Assembly (NCBI GenBank): GCA_009778065.1
Contig: WRKM01000003.1
Coordinates: 1-64,000 of the forward strand
Origin: Oscillospiraceae bacterium
GTDB taxonomy: Bacteria; Bacillota; Clostridia; Oscillospirales; Ruminococcaceae
Reading direction: 5' to 3'
Length of the DNA stretch: 64,000 nucleotides
Under the pieces are notes generated by a model, which saw nothing but the letters and a program-made list of their open reading frames with translations, was not told where the DNA came from and ran no database searches. Made by a program: the position numbers and the translations under genes. Position 1 is the stretch's first letter. Each line of letters opens with the position of its first letter. Shown one piece after another: positions 26,528 to 35,243 of the stretch.

Positions 26528-27625
26528 ATGTCACATTCATCTAAAAAAAGAATCGGAATACTCACGGGCGGGGGTGACTGCCCGGGGCTTAACGCCACTA
26601 TTCGCGGCGTCGTAAAAGCCTGTTATCAGCTCATGGGTGAGGAAAATGTAGAAATCGTGGGGGTTTCGGACGGATTTTACGGTTTAATCAGAAATCACTG
26701 CCGTCTGATGAAGCCGTCTGATTTTTACGGAATTTTGACCCGCGGCGGCACTATATTGGGTTCGCGCAGAACGCCCTATAAGAAAATGCAGCTTGTCGAG
26801 GAGGATAATGTAGATAAAGTCAAGCAAATGAAAGACACTTATAAAGAGTGGGGGCTTGACTGTCTGCTGACGCTCGGCGGTAACGGCACACATAAAACAG
26901 CAAATCTTCTTTCGGAAGAGGGCTTAAACATCATAGGCTTACCCAAAACGATTGACAATGACATCTGGGGAACGTCTGTGACCTTCGGTTTTCACACCGC
27001 CGTAGATATTGGCACTGACGCAATCGACAGACTGCACACCACCGCCAATTCTCACAGCAGAATAATGGTTATCGAAATAATGGGTAATAAAGCAGGATGG
27101 CTTACCCTTTATACGGGAATAGCCGGAGGTGCGGATATTATACTGATTCCCGAAATACCCTTTAATATGAACCATGTAATAGCCGCCGTGCAAAAAAGAG
27201 CCGACTCAGGTAAGTATTTTTCAATCGTTGCTGTCGCTGAGGGTGCGTTGGATATAAATGAGGCGGCTATGAAAAAGAAAGAACGCGTACAAAAACGCGC
27301 CGAAGCCGGCGAAAACACCGTTACAGCGCGTGTTGCTAATAAAATCCAAGAAGCCACAGGCTACGAAGCCCGTACCGTTATGCCCGGACATATACTGAGA
27401 GGCGGCAGTCCTTCGGCATATGACAGAGTACTTGCCACGAAATTCGGGGCGAGAGCCGCAAACCTAATCGGTAAGGGAAAATTCGGGTATACCGTGGCAA
27501 TGGTTAACGATGAAATTACCGAAAATCCGCTTTCCGATGTGGCTATGAAGCAGAAATTTGTCGACCCTGCCGGAAAAGAAGTCATAACGGCAAAAAATAT
27601 CGGGGTGTCTTTCGGAGACGAGTAA
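26528..27625 (+). CDS. pfkA: 6-phosphofructokinase, ATP-type motif at donor site
   Basis: A 365-residue PFK. GGNGT at 117-121 has Gly at the donor position, which favours ATP, while PKTIDND (139-145) keeps Lys as in the mixed-type clade. FHTAVDIGTDAIDRLH and a MGNKAGWLT metal loop are typical. It starts 26 nt after the BspA-like gene. The stop lies 3 nt from convergent pduL. The donor should be tested, because motif rules are less firm in the mixed clade. Confidence 0.87.
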   Translation: MSHSSKKRIGILTGGGDCPGLNATIRGVVKACYQLMGEENVEIVGVSDGFYGLIRNHCRLMKPSDFYGILTRGGTILGSRRTPYKKMQLVEEDNVDKVKQMKDTYKEWGLDCLLTLGGNGTHKTANLLSEEGLNIIGLPKTIDNDIWGTSVTFGFHTAVDIGTDAIDRLHTTANSHSRIMVIEIMGNKAGWLTLYTGIAGGADIILIPEIPFNMNHVIAAVQKRADSGKYFSIVAVAEGALDINEAAMKKKERVQKRAEAGENTVTARVANKIQEATGYEARTVMPGHILRGGSPSAYDRVLATKFGARAANLIGKGKFGYTVAMVNDEITENPLSDVAMKQKFVDPAGKEVITAKNIGVSFGDE

Positions 27626-27628
27626 TTT

Positions 27629-28204
27629 TTATATCTTAACAAGCTCACCCATCATATCGAAGCTCGCATTTACCGCATTTGATTCATCGGTATCAATGTG
27701 TGCCGCTTCTGAAAAGGTTTCCTTTACGCGGCAGACCACATCGCCGAGTACAGCGTCTCTGCCCGTTCCTTCAATTTTGATATTAATTATCTCTCCGTTA
27801 GAAAATCCGTGTTCATCTGCGAATTTCGGCGTCATGTGTACGTGTCTTTTGGCTATAATTACGCCCTCCGCGATTTCGTATTCTCCGGCAGGACCTACGA
27901 GCTTACAACCGGGCGTCCCCGCTACGTCTCCGGATTCTCTTATTACCGGTTTAATACCGAGCGAGCGAGCGTCTGTGGCTGATATTTCAACCTGAACCGC
28001 CGACCTGTTGGGACCTAATACCATTACGTTCGCGAGTTCTTTTTTCGGACCTATGACGTTTACCCTTTCCTCTGTGGAAAACTCAGTGGGCTGAGAAAGA
28101 CGCTTTTTCTCGTGCAACACTGCACCCTTACCGAAAAGAGCTTCTAACGCCTCATCTGTCAGATGTACATGTCTCGCCGATGTTTCTACTATAACTTTTG
28201 CCAT
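27629..28204 (-). CDS. pduL: phosphate propanoyltransferase PduL-type
   Basis: A 191-residue phosphotransacylase converting acyl-CoA and phosphate to acyl phosphate. Two half-domains carry the zinc-binding motifs SARHVHLTDEAL and KRHVHMTPKFADEHGF. No microcompartment shell gene is nearby and no encapsulation peptide is visible at the N-terminus, so it is probably the free cytosolic phosphotransacetylase for acetate formation (inference). ATG at 28204 is chosen by family alignment; AAGGAC lies a rather long 13 nt upstream. A structured leader precedes it. Confidence 0.87.
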   Translation of the reverse strand: MAKVIVETSARHVHLTDEALEALFGKGAVLHEKKRLSQPTEFSTEERVNVIGPKKELANVMVLGPNRSAVQVEISATDARSLGIKPVIRESGDVAGTPGCKLVGPAGEYEIAEGVIIAKRHVHMTPKFADEHGFSNGEIINIKIEGTGRDAVLGDVVCRVKETFSEAAHIDTDESNAVNASFDMMGELVKI

Positions 28205-28236
28205 ATTTATGACCCATGTCCTTTCTGCACAAACGT

Positions 28237-28303
28237 GCTTTGAAAATATATTCTCCCTGATTACCGAGGAGTTACTTTCAAACTTTTTATACCCTCTCAA
28301 AGC
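28237..28303 (-). other. structured 5' leader of pduL
   Basis: Within the ~105-nt leader, GCTTTGA (28297-28303 on the minus strand) pairs with TCAAAGC (28237-28243). This encloses a second stem of CTCC and GGAG. It matches no riboswitch class I know. It could be an RNA regulatory element or a simple stabilising fold. Confidence 0.45.
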
Positions 28304-28312
28304 TTTTATTTT

Positions 28313-28341
28313 AATTTAACATAAACTATGCGATTTGTCAA
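28313..28341 (-). promoter_or_regulatory. pduL promoter
   Basis: On the minus strand: TTGACA, 17 nt, TAAATT with extended TGT. It lies just downstream of the stop of the 34-residue gene. Confidence 0.75.
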
Positions 28342-28363
28342 CCTAAACGTAAAAAATACTCAA

Positions 28364-28468
28364 TTAAAACATCCCTACTGAATCGAGGATTATACCCAGA
28401 ATAAAAATAACGGCAAGAATGAGCGCGCCTATCCTGAGAATTTTAGTAAACTTTTCTCGTCTGTACAT
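28364..28468 (-). CDS. 34-residue single-pass membrane protein
   Basis: The frame runs MYRREKFTKILRIGALIL... to DSVGMF, with a basic N-terminus and one hydrophobic helix. A perfect AAAAGGAGGA site lies 6 nt before ATG 28468, which strongly supports translation; the longer frame to 28567 lacks such a site. Size and shape recall small membrane proteins such as Prli42 or DUF4044 members, but I cannot assign a family. Confidence 0.65.
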   Translation of the reverse strand: MYRREKFTKILRIGALILAVIFILGIILDSVGMF

Positions 28469-28645
28469 TTCTTTTCCTCCTTTTAAAAAGTGCTGAAATC
28501 TGTATGATTCCTGTTTTTTAAAGATAACTGTAACCAATATATTTTTTTTAAATGTAAAAGTATACAATATAAGTACTATAGTTCGGGCTAATTTTTATAA
28601 AGTTTTACAAAAAAGCAGATTTTTTAGAAAAATACTTTTAATTAA

Positions 28646-28673
28646 TTGACAAAATTCAGTTTTATGATATAAT
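28646..28673 (+). promoter_or_regulatory. promoter of the second HU gene
   Basis: TTGACA, 16 nt, TATAAT with extended TGA. It is a strong promoter, as expected for a nucleoid protein. Confidence 0.85.
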
Positions 28674-28735
28674 ATGACATATACTGATTCACTTTGGGAT
28701 AAGTGTATACAAATGTTTTTTGGAGGAAGTTTATA

Positions 28736-29026
28736 ATGACTAAAATCGAATTAGTTGCCGCCGTAGCCGCAAAAACAGGTTTCAGCAAGAAAAATTCCGA
28801 AGCCGCTCTCATCGCTGTAATTGAGAGTATTACCGAATCTCTTAAAAAAGGCGAAAAGGTTTCCCTTGTTGGATTCGGAACCTTTGAAGTTCGTACACGC
28901 GCCGCAAGAGAAGGTATTAACCCCCGTACACAGAAAAAGATTAAGATTCCGGCAAAAAAGGTTCCCGCTTTTAAGGCAGGCAAGCTCTTAAAAGAAACCG
29001 TCGCAAAAGCTAAAGTAAAAAAGTAG
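28736..29026 (+). CDS. hup: HU-family DNA-binding protein, second copy
   Basis: A 96-residue [47 protein letters not shown] and PAFKAGKLLKETVAKAKVKK show the full HU fold plus a short lysine-rich tail that the copy at 3516 lacks. ATG at 28736 has TTGGAGGAAG upstream; the frame to 28703 has no RBS. It is a single gene with its own promoter and terminator. Confidence 0.95.
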   Translation: MTKIELVAAVAAKTGFSKKNSEAALIAVIESITESLKKGEKVSLVGFGTFEVRTRAAREGINPRTQKKIKIPAKKVPAFKAGKLLKETVAKAKVKK

Positions 29027-29039
29027 AACCCTTTTTGAA

Positions 29040-29066
29040 CGTCTCCGGTTTTCCGGAGGCGTTTTT
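29040..29066 (+). terminator. terminator after the second HU gene
   Basis: A 9-bp stem CGTCTCCGG/CCGGAGGCG with loop TTTT is followed by TTTTTA. It lies between this gene and convergent pyrD and may also block pyr transcripts. Confidence 0.9.
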
Positions 29067-29068
29067 AT

Positions 29069-29986
29069 TTAATGCGGTCTGACCGTTCCGCTGATTTCGG
29101 CTATTCTTTTCATTCCGTTTATGTCCATATAATGTTCTAAACCGCCTATTATTTTTAGCGGCGCCAACGGGTCGGAGATTATAGCTGTACCGATTTGAAC
29201 CGCTTTTGCTCCCGCGAGCATCATTTCCACGGCATCCTCAGCGGAATTTATACCGCCCATACCCACTACATCTATATTGACCGCATTCGCAACCTGCCAG
29301 ACCATCCTTACAGCTATGGGAAATACCGCGGGTCCCGAGAGTCCACCTACGTTTCTATGCAGAATCGGACGTCTTGTTTTAATATCTATTCTCATACCGA
29401 GAAGCGTATTAATTAATGAAACAGCATCAGCGCCCTCGTTCTCAACGGCTTTGGCGATTTCGGTTATGTCTGTGACATTCGGGGTCAGCTTTACCATGAG
29501 CGGCTTTTTCGTAACCGCACGAACAGTTTTAGTCACCAATGACGCTCCTTCGGTTGAAATCCCCCATGCCGCGCCGCCTTTTTTCACGTTGGGACACGAT
29601 ATGTTCAATTCAAGCATATCTACGTCTGTTTCGTCCAATCTGCACGCAATCTCGGCGTAATCCTGCGGTGTGTCGCCGGCTATATTGGCTATTATTACGT
29701 TAGCTTCTTTTTTTAAACGCGGTAGATGAGTTTTTATGAAAACGTCTATACCGGGGTTTTGAAGCCCTACAGAATTAAGCATACCCGCAGGAGTTTCAGC
29801 CACACGGGGGGGAGGGTTTCCTACTCTTTTATTGATTGTCAGCCCCTTGCACGAAATACCGCCCATCAGTGAGGGCGGATATAAATCGGTGTAATACTCA
29901 CCGAATCCGTAAACACCCGAAGCCGCTATTACCGGATTGGGAAATTTCACTCCTGCAACATTAACGGTTAAATCCCACTTCTTCAA
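29069..29986 (-). CDS. pyrD: dihydroorotate dehydrogenase B, catalytic subunit
   Basis: A 305-residue class 1B flavoprotein that oxidises dihydroorotate and passes electrons to PyrK. The active-site cysteine lies in ELNISCPNVKKGG; the FMN phosphate site GMGGINSAEDAVEMMLAGA is intact. It overlaps pyrK by 4 bp, so the two subunits are coupled. It is the last gene of the pyr operon. Confidence 0.95.
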   Translation of the reverse strand: MKKWDLTVNVAGVKFPNPVIAASGVYGFGEYYTDLYPPSLMGGISCKGLTINKRVGNPPPRVAETPAGMLNSVGLQNPGIDVFIKTHLPRLKKEANVIIANIAGDTPQDYAEIACRLDETDVDMLELNISCPNVKKGGAAWGISTEGASLVTKTVRAVTKKPLMVKLTPNVTDITEIAKAVENEGADAVSLINTLLGMRIDIKTRRPILHRNVGGLSGPAVFPIAVRMVWQVANAVNIDVVGMGGINSAEDAVEMMLAGAKAVQIGTAIISDPLAPLKIIGGLEHYMDINGMKRIAEISGTVRPH

Positions 29987-30783
29987 AGTACAACCTCCTC
30001 GCCCTTGAACACCGGACCGTCTTTACAGACCATCAGCATATTATTACAGCTACCCGAAGCGTCTGTTCCGTTTTGCCGCGCAATTTCACAGGCACACACG
30101 GCACACGCCCCCACCCCGCATCCCATACGTTGTTCAAGCGATACTTCACAGTTTATTCTCGCTTTTTTACATATTTCTATAATCGCCGCGAGCATCGGTT
30201 CAGGACCGCAGGCGTAAACCATGTCAACATCATTTTGGGCAAGCTCTGACTCAAAGGGAAGGATAACAGAACCCTTAAACCCGACGCTTCCATCGTCTGT
30301 ACAGGTAATCACACGGGCGTCATTTTGCTTAAAGTCATTAGCGAGTATAACCTTGTCATAGCTTCTGAAACCGAGAATTGCCGTTGATTTCTCTCTGAAA
30401 ACCTTTGCCACGCCGAGCAGGGGCGGTATCCCAATACCGCCGCCGACAGTTACTATTCTTCTGCTCGGCGTAATATCCTCCGGAATAGTAAAACCGTTAC
30501 CGAGCGGTGCAATCATGTCTATACTGTCCCCGACATTGGCGTCGGTTAATTTTGCCGTACCATGTCCGCGAATCTCAAAGACGATTCTGACCCAACCGTT
30601 TTTACGGTCTATATCGCATATTGAAATCGGACGGCGTAGGGTAAAGCCCTCGACTTTAATATGCACGAACTGTCCGGGGCGGGCTTCTGCGGCTACCTCG
30701 GGACATAAAATCATATACGAATATACCCCCGCCGAAATGGCGGTTTTTTCAATAATGTGATAAGAGCCGCATCTGTAAGGCAT
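29983..30783 (-). CDS. pyrK: dihydroorotate dehydrogenase B, electron transfer subunit
   Basis: A 266-residue FAD/2Fe-2S protein linking PyrD to NAD. An FAD domain has LRRPISICDID, an NAD-binding domain has GGGIGIPPLLGVAK, and the iron-sulfur cluster motif is CGVGACAVC followed by a further Cys (near 219-241). It overlaps pyrD by 4 bp. Confidence 0.95.
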   Translation of the reverse strand: MPYRCGSYHIIEKTAISAGVYSYMILCPEVAAEARPGQFVHIKVEGFTLRRPISICDIDRKNGWVRIVFEIRGHGTAKLTDANVGDSIDMIAPLGNGFTIPEDITPSRRIVTVGGGIGIPPLLGVAKVFREKSTAILGFRSYDKVILANDFKQNDARVITCTDDGSVGFKGSVILPFESELAQNDVDMVYACGPEPMLAAIIEICKKARINCEVSLEQRMGCGVGACAVCACEIARQNGTDASGSCNNMLMVCKDGPVFKGEEVVL

Positions 30784-30882
30784 TATGTCCCCCTGTTTTA
30801 GTGATTTTTATTATTATTAGCAGAAATCTATTTATTATTATAAATTTTCCACATCTTAACAATTGCGAAGAAATTTTTGCCT

Positions 30883-30897
30883 GCGGCGGCTCGCCGC
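30883..30897 (-). other. short GC hairpin at the carB stop codon
   Basis: GCGGCG and CGCCGC flank a 3-nt loop beginning at the carB stop. No T-tract follows. The 113-nt carB-pyrK gap is otherwise AT-rich with no clear promoter. The hairpin could mark an mRNA 3' end formed by processing. Confidence 0.4.
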
Positions 30898-33800
30898 TAA
30901 ATCTTTGTTATATCAACAAGCTCCACGTCATCTACGCTCATTCCCATTTCGAGGCAGTGAGCGAGTGCGTTCGCCGTGTCTATAGAAGTCAGACAGGCAA
31001 TCCCGCGTTCCACCGATTTACGGCGAATCTTTACACTGTCAAGTGCGGGGTTCCGCCCTGCCTCTGATGTGGAAATAACATAATCAATTTTTCCGCTCTC
31101 TATCAGTGAGATGACATTCGGCTCTTTCCCGTCATTTATACGGTAGACAAAATTTGCGGGTATCATGTTACGGTTTAAGAGTGTGGCTGTGCCGCTCGTG
31201 GCATATATATCAAAGCCGAGCCGTTCAAAACGTCCCGCAAGCTCTATAACCTCAGGCTTATCCGAATCACGCACCGAAAACAGAACGCCTGTATTCCCGT
31301 TAGGTTTTTTCATTTTAAATCCTGCGGCAACAAGCCCTTTATAGAGCGCTTCTTTAAAGGTTTTCGCGATTCCGAGGGTTTCGCCTGTTGACTTCATTTC
31401 CGGTCCTAACTGCGTGTCTACATCGTGTAGTTTTTCAAAGCTGAATACAGGTACTTTCACGGCAATATACTCACCCTCCGGGAATAAACCTGTAGGAAGC
31501 CCCTGCTCTTTCAAGCTCTCGCCAAGCATGGTTCTTGTCGCAACGTCAACCATCTGCACGCCTGTAACCTTGCTGATATACGGTACGGTTCGGGACGAAC
31601 GCGGATTTACCTCTATAACATAGACCTGATGATTATGAACCACGTACTGGATATTGACCAACCCGATTACTTTCAACTCCTTCGCAAGAGTTTCGGTGTA
31701 TGCGATAATGACCTTTTTAACTCGCTCGGTTAAGGTTTGAGCAGGGTAAACCGAAATACTGTCGCCTGAGTGTACGCCGGCGCGTTCTATATGCTCCATT
31801 ATGCCCGGGATTAAAATATCCGTACCGTCGCAAATAGCGTCAACTTCAACCTCTGTTCCCGTCAAGTATTTATCAATTAATACAGGGTTATCAATCTTTG
31901 CGGTTGTTATGATGTTCATGTACTCAATAACATCGCTGTCTGCATGAGCTATTATCATGTTTTGTCCGCCCAAAACATAAGAAGGGCGAAGCAAAACGGG
32001 ATAACCGAGCTTTTCTGCGGCTTTCACTGCTTCCTCGGTTGTAAATACCGTTGTTCCCTCAGGACGCGGAATATTACATTTTTCAAGAAGCGCGTCAAAC
32101 CGCTCCCTGTCCTCTGCCGCATCTATGCTGTCGGGCGGTGTGCCTAAGATATTCGCCCCTATTTGGGTTAAATGCTTTGTAAGTTTTATAGCGGTCTGTC
32201 CGCCGAACTGTACCACAACACCCCACGGTTTTTCGGTGTTTATCAGATTATCTGCATCTTCGGGAGTCAGCGGGTCAAAATAAAGCCTGTCACCGGTATC
32301 AAAGTCGGTCGATACCGTTTCGGGGTTGTTGTTTACAATAATCGCTTCATAGCCCATTTCTTTAAGCGTCCAGACGCAATGCACAGAGCAGTAATCAAAT
32401 TCAATCCCCTGCCCTATTCTTATCGGTCCCGAACCGAAAACAATTACCTTCTTTTTACCTTTGTTATGCTCCTCAATAAATTCGAGAGCTTCATTTTCTT
32501 CATCGTATGTTCCGTAGAAATACGGAGTCATCGCCGCAAATTCAGCCGCACAGGTGTCAACAGGCTTGTAAACTGCGTATTTTTTCTCGATTTCTTTGTC
32601 GGCGAGTTTCTGCCCTGAAATACGTTCAATCGTGCTGTCTAAAAATCCACATTTCTTAGCACGGATGTATATTTCTTCATTTAGGTCTTCTTTTATAGAT
32701 TGCTCGATTTTATGCAGATTACGGAATTTTTCAATAAACCATTTATCTATTGCGGTTATGCGGTTTATTTCGTCTGTCGAAACTCCGCGTTTTATTGCCT
32801 CGAACACACAGAATGCACGGTCACAGTCAACGTCATTGAGCTTTTCGAGAACCTCGGCGTCCGTCAGCTTTTCAAAAGCGGGCTTTGTCATGGTATCCAT
32901 ACCGAGTTCTATACCGCGTACCGCCTTCATGATGGCTTCCTCAAAACTCACGGCAATTGACATTACCTCACCGGTAGCCTTCATTTGCGTGCCGAGGGTC
33001 TTTTTCGCATATACGAACTTATCAAAAGCAAATCGCGGAAATTTTACAACCACATAATCAAGCGCGGGTTCAAAGCAGGCATAGGTCTTTCCCGTCACTT
33101 GATTTATAATCTCATCGAGAGAATAACCCACGGCGATTCTTGTTGCGACCTTCGCAATGGGGTAGCCCGTAGCCTTTGAAGCGAGTGCGGAGGAACGGCT
33201 TACTCTGGGATTTACCTCTATTACCGCATATTCAAAGCTTGTGGGATGAAGAGCTAATTGAACATTACAACCGCCCTCAATTTTTAGTGCGCTTACTATA
33301 TTAAGAGATGCGGTACGAAGCATTTGATATTCCTTATCGGCGAGCGTTACCGCAGGGGCTATTACTATACTGTCGCCTGTATGAACGCCGACAGGGTCTA
33401 CGTTTTCCATTGAACAGATGGTTATAACATTCCCTTTACCGTCGCGTATACATTCAAACTCGATTTCTTTCCAACCGGATATACCTTTTTCAATCAAAAC
33501 CTGCGTTATGGGTGACAGACGCAGTCCGTTTTCCGATATTTCTCTCAGCTGTTTTTCATCTGCCGCTATGCCGCCGCCCGTACCGCCTAATGTGAAGGCA
33601 GGGCGTACAACCACGGGATAACCTATTGTTTCGGCGTATTCTACAGCGCTCTCCACGTCTTCAACGACTTTTGAGGGTACGCACGGTTCGCCTATTTCTT
33701 TCATGGTGTCTTTAAAAATCTGCCTGTCTTCGGCTTTGTCGATTGTTTCTACATTCGCACCGAGTAGCTTTACACCCTGCTCTTCGAGAAAACCTTCTTT

Positions 33801-34109
33801 CGCCAACTGCATCGACAACGTGAGTCCTGTCTGTCCGCCGAGAGTAGAGAGCAGGCTGTCGGGTTTTTCTATTTTTATTATCCTTTTTATTACGTCAAGG
33901 TTTAGCGGTTCTATGTAAATTATATCCGCCATATTCTTATCTGTCATTATTGTCGCAGGGTTTGAGTTTACTAAAACGACCTCAAGACCTTCCTGCTTTA
34001 AAGCACGGCAGGCTTGCGTTCCTGCGTAGTCAAATTCGGCGGCTTGTCCGATTACAATAGGTCCTGAGCCTATTACGAGAACTTTTTTAATATCCTTTCT
34101 TAGTGCCAT
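30897..34109 (-). CDS. carB: carbamoyl-phosphate synthase large subunit
   Basis: The 1070 residues have two homologous ATP-grasp halves. The first phosphorylates bicarbonate (GSGPIVIGQAAEFDYAG, RPAFTLGGTGGG, EVNPRVSRSSALASKATG) and the second carbamate (GSGPIRIGQGIEFDYC, RPSYVLGGQNMI, EVNPRSSRTVPYISKVTG). A C-terminal MGS-like allosteric domain follows. All motifs I can judge are intact, so it should be active. Its partner CarA, 41 nt upstream, lacks the glutaminase triad, so ammonia is the expected nitrogen source. Confidence 0.96.
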   Translation of the reverse strand: MALRKDIKKVLVIGSGPIVIGQAAEFDYAGTQACRALKQEGLEVVLVNSNPATIMTDKNMADIIYIEPLNLDVIKRIIKIEKPDSLLSTLGGQTGLTLSMQLAKEGFLEEQGVKLLGANVETIDKAEDRQIFKDTMKEIGEPCVPSKVVEDVESAVEYAETIGYPVVVRPAFTLGGTGGGIAADEKQLREISENGLRLSPITQVLIEKGISGWKEIEFECIRDGKGNVITICSMENVDPVGVHTGDSIVIAPAVTLADKEYQMLRTASLNIVSALKIEGGCNVQLALHPTSFEYAVIEVNPRVSRSSALASKATGYPIAKVATRIAVGYSLDEIINQVTGKTYACFEPALDYVVVKFPRFAFDKFVYAKKTLGTQMKATGEVMSIAVSFEEAIMKAVRGIELGMDTMTKPAFEKLTDAEVLEKLNDVDCDRAFCVFEAIKRGVSTDEINRITAIDKWFIEKFRNLHKIEQSIKEDLNEEIYIRAKKCGFLDSTIERISGQKLADKEIEKKYAVYKPVDTCAAEFAAMTPYFYGTYDEENEALEFIEEHNKGKKKVIVFGSGPIRIGQGIEFDYCSVHCVWTLKEMGYEAIIVNNNPETVSTDFDTGDRLYFDPLTPEDADNLINTEKPWGVVVQFGGQTAIKLTKHLTQIGANILGTPPDSIDAAEDRERFDALLEKCNIPRPEGTTVFTTEEAVKAAEKLGYPVLLRPSYVLGGQNMIIAHADSDVIEYMNIITTAKIDNPVLIDKYLTGTEVEVDAICDGTDILIPGIMEHIERAGVHSGDSISVYPAQTLTERVKKVIIAYTETLAKELKVIGLVNIQYVVHNHQVYVIEVNPRSSRTVPYISKVTGVQMVDVATRTMLGESLKEQGLPTGLFPEGEYIAVKVPVFSFEKLHDVDTQLGPEMKSTGETLGIAKTFKEALYKGLVAAGFKMKKPNGNTGVLFSVRDSDKPEVIELAGRFERLGFDIYATSGTATLLNRNMIPANFVYRINDGKEPNVISLIESGKIDYVISTSEAGRNPALDSVKIRRKSVERGIACLTSIDTANALAHCLEMGMSVDDVELVDITKI

Positions 34110-34150
34110 ACAGAGTTTCCTTTCTTTTGGTATACTTTTTCTATTTTTTC

Positions 34151-35209
34151 TTATTTTATAAGCTCAATAAATTTCTCAATAAAACATATAGTTGCGTTAA
34201 CTCCGCCGCTGTCGGAAGGTATAAACTGCGCCGATAAAGAGGGATTCTCTTTATATTCTATTGCTTCACAGGTTCTGTCGTTGGCGTTTACGTGGGTGAT
34301 TTTACCTGTCTCATCGGGTATACTTCGGACGATGAAACCGTGATTCTGCGAAGTTATGAAAGTCCTGCCCGTTTCGAGTTCAATTACAGGCTGATTCGCA
34401 CCCCTGTGTCCGTATTTTAATTTAGCCGTTGTACCTCCGTTCGCGAGAGCCAACAACTGATGCCCAAGCCCCAGACCGAGAAGCGGGATTCTTTTGTCTT
34501 TCAGCGTTTTTATTGTTTCGATTTCTTCATTTAATTCGGACGGGTTTCCCGCACCATTGGATAGCACCACGCCATCGTAACCGCCGTCTATAATACTTTC
34601 GGCAGACTCGGTAAAGGGGATTAAATCCACATCACATCCGAGCATGTTCAGCAATCTTATGATTTCGCGCTTGTGTCCGTAGTCGATTAGAGCGACTTTG
34701 TATTTTGGTTCTGCCGCCTTAAACTCTGCCGGTTCTGCTACGCTGATTAAATCTGTTCCGGGAGAAAACCCCGCTATTTCTTTTAAGTCAGGATTTACAG
34801 GCTCCGTGGTTGTGATTTTTCCGTTCATTGTGCCTTTGTCGCGGAGTATCCGTGTCAAACGCCTTGTATCTATTCCGCACAGTCCTATGATTTTACGTTC
34901 TTTTAAAAACTCGTCAATTGTCGTCTCGGCACGGAAATTCGATGGCTTACTGCAATGCTCACGGACGATATATCCGACCGCGCCGCCATAATCCGAGGTG
35001 TTGTCCTCATTATTCACGCCCGAATTACCCGAAAGCGTAAAGGTTTGTACTATAATCTGATTGTTGTAATTCGGGTCGGTCAGGGTTTCCTGAAAGCCCG
35101 TCATAGACGTTGTGAAAACTATTTCACCTATCACTTCTCCCTCTGCACCGAAAGACTGCCCCTCAAAAACCGTCCCATCGGCTAATACTAACCATGCCTT
35201 TTTGTTCAT
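34151..35209 (-). CDS. carA: carbamoyl-phosphate synthase small subunit with inactivated glutaminase
   Basis: The 352 residues carry the CarA N-terminal domain (ADGTVFEGQSFG, GIDTRRLTRILRDKGTM) and a class I amidotransferase domain. The nucleophile motif normally reads GICLGHQ; here it is GLGLGHQ, with Gly247 (codon GGG at 34469-34471) for Cys. The usual QYHPEASPGP reads QFIPSDSGG, giving Ile330 for His and Ser332 for Glu. SNGPGDP is SNGAGNP. All three triad residues are thus lost while the frame and fold motifs (ITSQNHGF, GHRGANQPV) persist. I infer a structural partner that cannot hydrolyse glutamine, so CPSase would use free ammonia. RBS AGGAGGAA supports ATG 35209. Confidence 0.93.
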   Translation of the reverse strand: MNKKAWLVLADGTVFEGQSFGAEGEVIGEIVFTTSMTGFQETLTDPNYNNQIIVQTFTLSGNSGVNNEDNTSDYGGAVGYIVREHCSKPSNFRAETTIDEFLKERKIIGLCGIDTRRLTRILRDKGTMNGKITTTEPVNPDLKEIAGFSPGTDLISVAEPAEFKAAEPKYKVALIDYGHKREIIRLLNMLGCDVDLIPFTESAESIIDGGYDGVVLSNGAGNPSELNEEIETIKTLKDKRIPLLGLGLGHQLLALANGGTTAKLKYGHRGANQPVIELETGRTFITSQNHGFIVRSIPDETGKITHVNANDRTCEAIEYKENPSLSAQFIPSDSGGVNATICFIEKFIELIK

Positions 35210-35243
35210 TCGTTCCTCCTTTTGCGGGCAACACATTTCGCCC

